DNA from: an uncultured Clostridia bacterium
GTDB taxonomy: Bacteria > Bacillota > Clostridia > Oscillospirales > Ruminococcaceae
Direction of reading: 5' to 3'
Assembly: GCA_945829235.1 (NCBI GenBank)
Contig: CALZUA010000002.1
Coordinates: 183,505 to 247,504 of the forward strand
DNA length: 64,000 nt
Shown here: one piece after another, positions 57,384-64,000 of the stretch
Numbering within the stretch: position 1 is the stretch's first letter
Layout of the letters: each line of letters opens with the position of its first letter
The notes under the pieces: model-generated
What the model was told of the DNA's origin: nothing
The model's input: the letters and a program-made list of their open reading frames with translations, nothing else
Database searches by the model: none
Made by a program: the position numbers and the translations under genes

Positions 57384-58654
57384 AAAACGTTATCCTGAAT
57401 TTCCTCAACGACCTCAAACGCAACTACAAAACCTTAATCCTTGCGTTTTTGCTCTCGTTTACGCTGTGGATTGTCGTTTCAATTCAGGTTTTCCCGACCA
57501 TTGAAAAAGAGGTAAACAACGTCTCGGTTGAAGCGCACCTCACCGACTATATGGTTCGCAACAATTTGCAGATTGTAAACGACATAAATCAGACGGTTAA
57601 CATCAAAATTCAAGGCAAGCGCTATGATATCAGCCGTCTTGATTCGCAGGATTTTTACGCGTCAGTTGACCTTTCGGAAGTGACTTCCGCGGGTAAATAC
57701 AACGTAACCTTAGAGGTTTTCGCTAAAACAAATGAGGATTACACGCTCCTTGAGGTTGAACCGAAAACCCTGTCCCTTGAAATCGACAAGATTATCACAA
57801 AGGAGTTCCCGATAACGGGTACAGCTCCGGATATCAGCTTGCCAGAGGGCTTCTACGCGGACGATGTGACAACCTCTCCCGAAACTATCTCGGTAACCGG
57901 CTCGGCTTCGATGCTCGACAAAATCGAGAGGATTGAAGCAAAATCCACCTTCCACGGCGAGATTATGGAGTCCACTCAGACCAACAGCGAAATCATTATC
58001 TACGGCAGTAACGGCACGAAGATTGTTTCCGATAAGTTGAAGCTCTCAACCGAGCTTGTTACCGTAAATATCCCGATTTTCAAGCAAAAAGAACTCCCGC
58101 TCAAGGTTACCATAAACTATCCCGCAAACTTTGACGTGGACTCGCTAAAATACGAAATACGTCCCGAGATGATAACGGTTGCCGCTCCCAACAACACCAT
58201 CGACAACCAAAGTCAGCTCGATATCGGCACAATCAACCTCTCCGACATCACCCCGAACAACAACACTTACCTGCCTATTGTCCTCCCCGAGGGCTACAAG
58301 AACCTTTCCGGCAACAACAGCGCAACAATAACCTGGAAAACCGAGAACTACGGCTTGCTCGACTACACCTTAACATCGGACGATATCGAAATCAAGGGTG
58401 TTCCCGACAACTATAACGTTTCGCTTACCACAACCGCGCTGAATGTTACCGTAACAGGTCCGTCCGACCTTATCACTGGCTTTGGCAAGGGCGATATCAC
58501 CGCAACGGTTAACCTTATGGGCGTTACTCTTCGCCCCGGCACTCAGGACGTTACCGCAACCGTTTCGATAAAAGGAACGGGACAAAAGTGCTGGGTTACG
58601 GGCGATTATAAGGTGACAATTTACGCTGTGCAAAAAGACGAGGGCTCATACTAA
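57380..58654 (+). CDS. cdaR: CdaA regulatory protein CdaR (YbbR repeats)
   Basis: This 424-aa protein has one N-terminal membrane helix and an extracytoplasmic region with about four YbbR-like beta repeats (recurrent F.V...G......V...P..V.V.G patterns). It binds and modulates CdaA. It ends one base into the next gene's start codon (TAATG). Confidence 0.92.
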   Translation: MKNVILNFLNDLKRNYKTLILAFLLSFTLWIVVSIQVFPTIEKEVNNVSVEAHLTDYMVRNNLQIVNDINQTVNIKIQGKRYDISRLDSQDFYASVDLSEVTSAGKYNVTLEVFAKTNEDYTLLEVEPKTLSLEIDKIITKEFPITGTAPDISLPEGFYADDVTTSPETISVTGSASMLDKIERIEAKSTFHGEIMESTQTNSEIIIYGSNGTKIVSDKLKLSTELVTVNIPIFKQKELPLKVTINYPANFDVDSLKYEIRPEMITVAAPNNTIDNQSQLDIGTINLSDITPNNNTYLPIVLPEGYKNLSGNNSATITWKTENYGLLDYTLTSDDIEIKGVPDNYNVSLTTTALNVTVTGPSDLITGFGKGDITATVNLMGVTLRPGTQDVTATVSIKGTGQKCWVTGDYKVTIYAVQKDEGSY

Positions 58655-60234
58655 TGGCAATTATCGTTTCACAAATCAAAACCGACATCACCAACGCCGA
58701 GAACGCAATCTCAAAAGCGCTCTCGGCGCTCGGGCTTTATAAGAGCGATGTTAAAACCGCAAAACTCCACAAAACCTCCGTTGACGCGCGCCACGGCGTT
58801 TGCTTTGTTAACTCGGTCTATATCGAGCTTCTCAAGCCTGAGAAAGAACAGCGCCTTGCAGAGAAATTCCCGAACGTTCGCGTTTTCACCAACGAAAAGC
58901 TCACGGTAAATTTCGGTGACGAGGAGCAAAACAGCAAAATCTGTATAGCGGGTTTCGGACCGGCGGGAATGTTCTGCGCGCTCACGCTCTGCGAGTTTGG
59001 CTACAAGCCGATTGTGTTTGAGCGCGGCGCGGCAATGTCTGAGAGAATAAGTGCTGTCGAAAATTACTGGCAAAGCGGCGTTCTCGATGAAAAAACCAAT
59101 GTTCAATTCGGCGAAGGCGGCGCGGGAACGTTCTCGGACGGAAAGCTCACTACGCGGATTAACGACCCGCTTTGCGCGAGAGTTCTCGAAAAATTCGTGG
59201 AGTTCGGCGCTCCCGAGGAGATTTTGACAAAAGCAAAGCCGCATATCGGCACCGATAATCTGCGGAATATTGTCGTAAATCTTCGACAAAAAATCATCGA
59301 GCTTGGCGGCGAAGTTCGGTTTCTGTCACCGATTGATGATGTTGAGATAAACTGCGGAAAACTGCGCTCGGTGAGCGTAAACGGCGAGAAAATCCCGTGC
59401 GGTGCGCTGGTTCTCGCTGTCGGGCACTCGGCGCACGATACCTTTGAAATACTGCTGAAAAGCGGCGTTGATTTACAGCCGAAAGCGTTTTCCGTCGGTG
59501 CAAGAATTGAGCATCTCCAAGCGGATATTGACGCGGCGCTTTACGGGAAATTCGCGGGACACCCTGCCCTGCCGCCCGCCGAATACGCGCTCTCCTACCG
59601 TGAAAACGGGCGCGGCGTTTACACGTTTTGTATGTGTCCGGGCGGGTTTGTTGTCGGCTCGGCAAGCTCAGCGGGTACGATTGTAACAAACGGTATGAGC
59701 AACTTTTCGCGCTCCGGAAAAAACGCAAACAGCGCGGTTCTCGTGTCGGTTTCACCCGATGATTTCGGAAATTCGCCGCTTTCCGGTGTTGATTTCATCA
59801 AAAATCTTGAGCAAAAAGCGTTCACGCTCGGGAAATGTTCAAACCGCGCTCCGGCTATGCTCACGCGAGAGTTTTTAGGGGGCGGCTCGGCATTTTCGCT
59901 GGGTAAAGTCACGCCGACCTATCTCCCGGGAGTTGAAGCGGCAAATCTCCGCGAACTGTTTCCGGAGCACATCGCGGATTTCCTTGCGGACGGTATACGC
60001 GTGTTCGAGAAAAAAATCCGCGGTTTCTCCGACAACGACAGCGTTCTCACGGCAATCGAGTCGCGTACCTCCTCACCTGTCAGAATTCCGCGCGGTGAAA
60101 ACGGTTGCGCGGTCTGCGCGGACGGGATTTATCCATGCGGTGAGGGCGCGGGCTATGCCGGCGGGATAATGTCGGCGGCTGTTGACGGGATAAGAACTGC
60201 CGTGAAAATTATGGAGAGATTTAAGCGAAATTAA
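58654..60234 (+). CDS. FAD-dependent dehydrogenase, cdaR-associated
   Basis: This 526-aa protein has an N-terminal helical domain of about 90 residues, then FAD/NAD(P)-binding motifs (ICIAGFGPAGMFCAL; FERGAAMSERISAV). The conserved NVQFGEGGAGTFSDGKLTTR block and the terminal GEGAGYAGGIMSAAVDGIR follow. The family is often encoded between cdaR and glmM in Clostridia; glmM is not present here. Substrate unknown. Confidence 0.88.
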   Translation: MAIIVSQIKTDITNAENAISKALSALGLYKSDVKTAKLHKTSVDARHGVCFVNSVYIELLKPEKEQRLAEKFPNVRVFTNEKLTVNFGDEEQNSKICIAGFGPAGMFCALTLCEFGYKPIVFERGAAMSERISAVENYWQSGVLDEKTNVQFGEGGAGTFSDGKLTTRINDPLCARVLEKFVEFGAPEEILTKAKPHIGTDNLRNIVVNLRQKIIELGGEVRFLSPIDDVEINCGKLRSVSVNGEKIPCGALVLAVGHSAHDTFEILLKSGVDLQPKAFSVGARIEHLQADIDAALYGKFAGHPALPPAEYALSYRENGRGVYTFCMCPGGFVVGSASSAGTIVTNGMSNFSRSGKNANSAVLVSVSPDDFGNSPLSGVDFIKNLEQKAFTLGKCSNRAPAMLTREFLGGGSAFSLGKVTPTYLPGVEAANLRELFPEHIADFLADGIRVFEKKIRGFSDNDSVLTAIESRTSSPVRIPRGENGCAVCADGIYPCGEGAGYAGGIMSAAVDGIRTAVKIMERFKRN

Positions 60235-60305
60235 CCGCCTACCGCGATTTGTTGCACGAAAAAATATTTGTGATTAACCACTCCCGCGCTTGTTTTAAAC
60301 AAAAA

Positions 60306-60340
60306 CAGACCAAAGCACTCAACTTTGGTCTGAATTTTTT
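60306..60340. terminator. Bidirectional terminator
   Basis: CAGACCAAAG and CTTTGGTCTG form a 10-bp stem with a 7-nt loop. T-runs follow in both directions (TTTTTT on plus, TTTTTG on minus). It ends the cdaA operon and the DUF3825 gene. Confidence 0.92.
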
Positions 60341-62552
60341 AGTCCTCGGTTTGTTCCTCGAACTCCTGATAAATCTCGGAAATGTTCGTTGGGTCAAGCC
60401 AGTCACCCGTCAATCGGCACACCAAACGCGCGTCAATGTACGCCTGCGGGAGCGTGAGGATTGTCTGTCCCTGATAACTGCCCGAGTTCGTAAGCTCCAC
60501 AACCAGCGCTACATCGGGTTTTAGCTCGTCAATCAACGCCAGCGGCAACATCAGCGACATTGTATCACGCTTCGGGAAATACGACGGAACTGCCGTCTTG
60601 TAATTCCAGCGAACACGCTTTCTCGCAAGCTCAATCGCGTCCTTCAGGCGGTTTTGTATCCGCAGAAACAGCCGACTGTTCTCGACAATAATCTGCTTGA
60701 GCTTTTCGTAAAGCTCGTCACGAGCCGTTCTGTCGATACCTTTGGAACGTATTCGGTCAACCAAATCCCGCGCTTCTACGTTATCGAAAAACTGGTCGTA
60801 CAAGAACTGCAACGGCAGACGCTTGATGTTGTCGATAATGATATGCTCGAAATCCGTGTGAAGTTGCTTCTGGTGGTCGAAAAACAAGTCCTCGTTGCGC
60901 GAAAAATATGTTGGCGGCGCGGGAAGCGGGTTGAAATAATTCACAAGCTGTTTTCCAAGACCGCCCGAAGCCGCCGTGCAAAAGCCCGCGAATTTCCACT
61001 CGGTATCACAACCCGGGTCGTTCTGGTTGAAGCACGCGTAGATGTCATCGTAGTGGTTGTCGGCAAGCCCCGTGTTGAACGCCGCAAACTGCCTGTCGCC
61101 CGAAATGCACACCTTTTTCTCGCGCATAAGTCGGCTGAACGTGTACTTGATGTACTGAATTAAAATCCTGTAATGCCCGTTCGCAGAGCCGCGGAAATCC
61201 CACTCCTCGTCAACCGCTTTTGACGCAAGCTCCGAGAGGAAATTTGACCAGCTCCCCAAAAACGCAAAATTTTCGAGCTGTTTTCCCGGGTTGATGAAGC
61301 GTGGATTTTTCTCGCGGACACCCGTGTCCACAAAGTACAAAAACCACTCCTTGCCCTCGTAGGTGCTCGGCTTCAGCGTCAGCTCAACGTGCGTTCCGTC
61401 CCTTTTCTGATAACGCACGGGGAAAATCAGCTTGTTCTCAAATGCACGAATGTTGTTTGTTTCACGAGCAAGGCTGAAATCGGCGTTCAGGTCGCTCACC
61501 ATCTCAAAGTAATCCGTTTTTACGCCGTTTTCCTCGAGAAATTTCTCCAGAATTGCCATCGGCTTTGTCGGCAAATTGCAGAAATCCGAAAGCCGTCCCG
61601 CGGGAATTGCCGTTTTGCTCGGGCTGAACTCGTTTCTTCGATAACTCTCGTTCAACATCTGTTCGCTTCGGAAAACAGGTCGGCGGGTTTCCTCAAAATC
61701 GTTTTTCCTGTCCATATCCTTGATGGTTATCATAACCTGCGGAACGCCGCCCAAAACAATGTCGTCCATCACCAGAAACGGCATCTGCGCGAGGTAATCC
61801 TTCATCTTATAGAAGCCGTATTTCATTCGGTCAACACCGTGGTCGGTGAGAAATTTGCTTATCGTTGCCATGTGAATGGGAACTTCGGTCTGGAAATTGT
61901 CCGCAAGCATACGATAAACCTTGTTTTTGTCCTCCTGCGAAATTACGGGCTGAACAAATCTTCTCTCGTATGAACCTTGACGATAAATCTGCGTTTTCTC
62001 AAATGCAAAATACAGGCTTTTTCCGTAAGGGCTGAGATTTTTTGTAACAATTCCGTTTACAAGCAACCCGTCAGCGCAATAATCAATCGGAAAAGTATAA
62101 CGCTCCGCGAAAAAGTCGAGCTTTTGATTTTGCTTTGCCTCGTCGAATTTTCTGTAAACCTCACCTTTCATCTGCTGAACGCTCAAGCCGTTCCCGAGCA
62201 CCTTTGTGAGCGCGAACAGCGACTGTTGCGTCATTTCGATTATGTCGTCATTCAAGATAATGTTCCGTGAACCGAAAAAGCTATCGGCAGGGTGACACGC
62301 GCTGTCCGACAAATCCCGCTCACCCGCCTGCCACGATTTAATTTGTATAAAATCATTGTTGTCGTCGTCCTGAAAAGCAAATATCTCCGGGCAATCCTCA
62401 GCAAGCTCCCTGAACGAGCCGTACCCCATCTGCTCGGGCGAACAACCGTTTGTTACAAGCCACTCGCATACTCTTGATACCTTGTACAAGCCCGGGTCTG
62501 TAAACTGTCTTTTTATACATTCGTATAATGATGTTTTTTCTTCGTTTGTCAA
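60339..62552 (-). CDS. LOTUS/OST-HTH-like and DUF3825 domain protein
   Basis: This 737-aa soluble protein shows two LOTUS-like winged-helix segments: residues about 5-75 (VCEWLVTNGCSPEQMGYGSF) and about 215-285 (FLTDHGVDRMKYGFYKMKDY). A C-terminal DUF3825 region of about 360 residues follows (FLYFVDTGV to VVELTNSGSYQGQTILTLPQAYIDARL). LOTUS domains bind RNA or helicases in eukaryotes, and bacterial ones are linked to RNA metabolism. DUF3825 has no known function. The start is a TTG at 62552 with AAAGGAG 6 nt upstream. It lies 16 bp after an uncharacterised membrane protein gene. Confidence 0.78.
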   Translation of the reverse strand: MTNEEKTSLYECIKRQFTDPGLYKVSRVCEWLVTNGCSPEQMGYGSFRELAEDCPEIFAFQDDDNNDFIQIKSWQAGERDLSDSACHPADSFFGSRNIILNDDIIEMTQQSLFALTKVLGNGLSVQQMKGEVYRKFDEAKQNQKLDFFAERYTFPIDYCADGLLVNGIVTKNLSPYGKSLYFAFEKTQIYRQGSYERRFVQPVISQEDKNKVYRMLADNFQTEVPIHMATISKFLTDHGVDRMKYGFYKMKDYLAQMPFLVMDDIVLGGVPQVMITIKDMDRKNDFEETRRPVFRSEQMLNESYRRNEFSPSKTAIPAGRLSDFCNLPTKPMAILEKFLEENGVKTDYFEMVSDLNADFSLARETNNIRAFENKLIFPVRYQKRDGTHVELTLKPSTYEGKEWFLYFVDTGVREKNPRFINPGKQLENFAFLGSWSNFLSELASKAVDEEWDFRGSANGHYRILIQYIKYTFSRLMREKKVCISGDRQFAAFNTGLADNHYDDIYACFNQNDPGCDTEWKFAGFCTAASGGLGKQLVNYFNPLPAPPTYFSRNEDLFFDHQKQLHTDFEHIIIDNIKRLPLQFLYDQFFDNVEARDLVDRIRSKGIDRTARDELYEKLKQIIVENSRLFLRIQNRLKDAIELARKRVRWNYKTAVPSYFPKRDTMSLMLPLALIDELKPDVALVVELTNSGSYQGQTILTLPQAYIDARLVCRLTGDWLDPTNISEIYQEFEEQTED

Positions 62553-62568
62553 ATTTTTCTCCTTTCAA

Positions 62569-63591
62569 TTATTGAGAAGATGAAGAATCCTCGCTTTCTT
62601 CATCTTTCAAATCAGGTAAATCCTCAAGAAAACTGAAATCCTCAATATAAATATGATTTACCATTTCCGTAAGTCTTGTATCGGAATAATCCTGTACATA
62701 TTTTCCGATAACGTCAAGTGAATAGGTGTTGAACGCAGTTTCGTTGTAAAAATGGAAATCCGTGACGTTTATCCCCATTATCCGATAGCCCTCAATTATC
62801 TTTTTGCAGTCGGACGCAAACGCTCTCGGGTCAGCAAAACCGCCGCCGAACTCGATGTTTATCACAATCTTATCTCCCGCAGAAAGCGCGTCAAGACCTT
62901 TTGTAATCGCCGTGCCCTCGGGGTTCAGGTCAACGATTGCCTCAACCGATTTCAAATCCGCGCAGTTGCGAAGCTCCTTGTACGTTCTGTCGTAAATCTC
63001 AGCGGCAATTGTTCGGCTGTTGTACTCGATTGTGTCCTGTTTGTACGACGAATTCATAAGTACTCCGGCAACACAACAGCCAACGGTAAGTACTCCCGAA
63101 ATGATTATACTCGGAATATTGATTTTAAATCTGCCGCGCGCAATCATCTGGTTGAACAAAATCTCAATTCCAACCAAAATTGCCGCAACCGGCGACAGCT
63201 TCAACGGAAGAAAATAATCCGGTTCCTTCGAGAAAAGCGTCACTATCATCACAACGCCGAGAAATATCAAAATCAATCCCAGCGATACAACTCCAACGCC
63301 TTTGTTTACAATTCCCGCGGTTAAGCGCTCGCTTCTCGTCTGAGGGCGCTTCGCAGACGCGGTTCTCTCCCTCTGAGAACGCTTCTCAAGCACCTCGTCA
63401 AGCGCGTCCAACAGCTTTTTGTCCTGTTCCTCCTGAGAAATACGTTGCATTTCCACGGCAACCTGCTGTTCGGCATAAGCACGCGCTTCCACCGTGTTCT
63501 GAGGATTGTCGTCAACCGCAACTCCTCCGTAACCCGCGTTTTCCTCCGTATTTACAGAGTTTTCACTCGGCTGATTGTTTTCAACGTCCAA
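62569..63591 (-). CDS. Uncharacterised membrane protein
   Basis: This 340-aa protein has an Asn/Glu-rich, partly coiled cytoplasmic N-terminus (about 90 residues) and three hydrophobic helices (about 92-190). The globular C-terminal part of 140 residues has a DLNPEGTAI..GLDALSAGDKIVINIEFGGGF segment, and the tail is acidic and serine-rich. I do not recognise the family. The TTG at 63591 is chosen as start, with AAAGGAGG 7 nt upstream. It is probably co-transcribed with the LOTUS/DUF3825 gene. Confidence 0.75.
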   Translation of the reverse strand: MDVENNQPSENSVNTEENAGYGGVAVDDNPQNTVEARAYAEQQVAVEMQRISQEEQDKKLLDALDEVLEKRSQRERTASAKRPQTRSERLTAGIVNKGVGVVSLGLILIFLGVVMIVTLFSKEPDYFLPLKLSPVAAILVGIEILFNQMIARGRFKINIPSIIISGVLTVGCCVAGVLMNSSYKQDTIEYNSRTIAAEIYDRTYKELRNCADLKSVEAIVDLNPEGTAITKGLDALSAGDKIVINIEFGGGFADPRAFASDCKKIIEGYRIMGINVTDFHFYNETAFNTYSLDVIGKYVQDYSDTRLTEMVNHIYIEDFSFLEDLPDLKDEESEDSSSSQ

Positions 63592-63626
63592 TTTTTGTCC
63601 TCCTTTCAATTTTATCCCCTGTTAAA

Positions 63627-63655
63627 ATTATACCAGATTTTTGAAGGCTTGTCAA
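63627..63655 (-). promoter_or_regulatory. Perfect consensus promoter of the membrane protein/DUF3825 operon
   Basis: On the minus strand TTGACA, 17 bp and TATAAT. A further hairpin (GCGCTTT/AAAGCGC, 63668-63691) lies just upstream. Confidence 0.85.
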
Positions 63656-63711
63656 TGGAGAAATAATGCGCTTTGAGCAGTAAAAAAGCGCAATTTGTTG
63701 AAATTACAAAA

Positions 63712-63738
63712 AATGCTCCCGAAAAACTCGGGAGCATT
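63712..63738 (-). terminator. Terminator of gap
   Basis: AATGCTCCCGA and TCGGGAGCATT form an 11-bp stem with a 5-nt loop, with TTTTTTG after it on the minus strand. Confidence 0.93.
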
Positions 63739-63754
63739 TCCGAAAAGCTCTGAA

Positions 63755-64000
63755 TTAAAGCTCTGCGAAGTACTTGATGGTTCTAACCATCTGAGAGGTG
63801 TAGGAGTTCTCGTTGTCGTACCAAGAAACAACCTGTACCTCATAGAGGTCATCGGAAATCTTGCAAACCATGGTCTGGGTTGCATCGAACAGAGAACCGT
63901 ATCTCATACCGATAACATCGGAAGAAACAATCTGATCCTCGTTGTAGCCGAAGGACTCGGAAGCAGCAGCCTTCATAGCAGCGTTGATGCCTTCCTTGGT
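63755..64000 (-). CDS. gap: Glyceraldehyde-3-phosphate dehydrogenase (3' end only)
   Basis: The last 81 residues of the glycolytic enzyme are present, continuing beyond the window edge. The end [24 protein letters not shown] is diagnostic of the C-terminal catalytic domain. Codon use is strongly biased, as in highly expressed genes. Confidence 0.95.
   Translation of the reverse strand, partial: TKEGINAAMKAAASESFGYNEDQIVSSDVIGMRYGSLFDATQTMVCKISDDLYEVQVVSWYDNENSYTSQMVRTIKYFAEL

Overview
The window looks like chromosomal core DNA of an endospore-forming, Gram-positive Clostridia member, probably Oscillospiraceae/Ruminococcaceae-like; this is inferred from gene content, not from a database search. 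Supporting genes are the end of a sigma-E-like factor, cotJA-cotJB-cotJC, a SpoVB-like flippase, yabP-yabQ, sigG, an ECF vitamin-transport module, cdaA-cdaR and a tmRNA. Strong promoters are almost textbook (TTGACA, 17-18 bp, TATAAT). Ribosome-binding sites are strong, and several genes start at TTG or GTG. No prophage, insertion sequence or CRISPR array is visible.

Layout. 1-3.2 kb: end of a sigma-E-like factor, a chemoreceptor and the cotJ operon. 3.3-10.4 kb (+): a yab-type cluster (spoVB-like, mazG, hup, S4 protein, yabP, yabQ, divIC), then a cardiolipin synthase and an S1-domain protein. 10.4-15.7 kb (-): glyA, SHOCT protein, prs and rarA, plus an ArsB/NhaD-type permease. 15.8-19.5 kb: pyrB with a PyrI-type zinc tail, a SIMPL protein and sodium-pump decarboxylase beta and gamma subunits. 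19.6-28.5 kb (-): DUF5711, CvpA, ClpE-like and SDR genes, then fused EcfA1-A2, EcfT, DUF3781 and truA. 28.6-34.1 kb (-): a long operon carrying ruvC, ruvA and ruvB. 34.2-37 kb (-): DUF1893, an ECF S component, a GltD-like flavoenzyme and the tmRNA.

37-48 kb: a BspA-like lipoprotein preceded by a structured RNA element, sigG, and an operon of a P-type-ATPase-like protein, a DUF368 (PopT-type) lipid-carrier translocase and a nitroreductase. AraC/GyrI and MGMT-like genes and tig-clpP-clpX follow. 48-53.8 kb (-): rplS with a long leader, then lepB, rbgA, rnhB, yraN, thrC and a phosphoesterase. 53.8-64 kb: a degenerate RACo-like ASKHA protein diverging from trmL-degV, the c-di-AMP genes cdaA-cdaR plus an FAD enzyme, a LOTUS/DUF3825 protein with a membrane-protein neighbour, and the 3' end of gap.

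The observations most worth following are these. (1) The P-type ATPase homologue at 40754-43207 has lost its phosphorylated aspartate and nearly every other catalytic motif while staying full length, so it is a candidate pseudoenzyme next to a C55-P translocase. (2) A perfect promoter, a nested-stem RNA of about 105 nt and a UUCG terminator precede the lipoprotein gene at 37099-38103; this could be a riboswitch-like leader or a small RNA. (3) Hairpins cover the ribosome-binding sites of sigG and yabP, and initiation at the sporulation promoters lying inside them would leave the hairpins out of the transcript.
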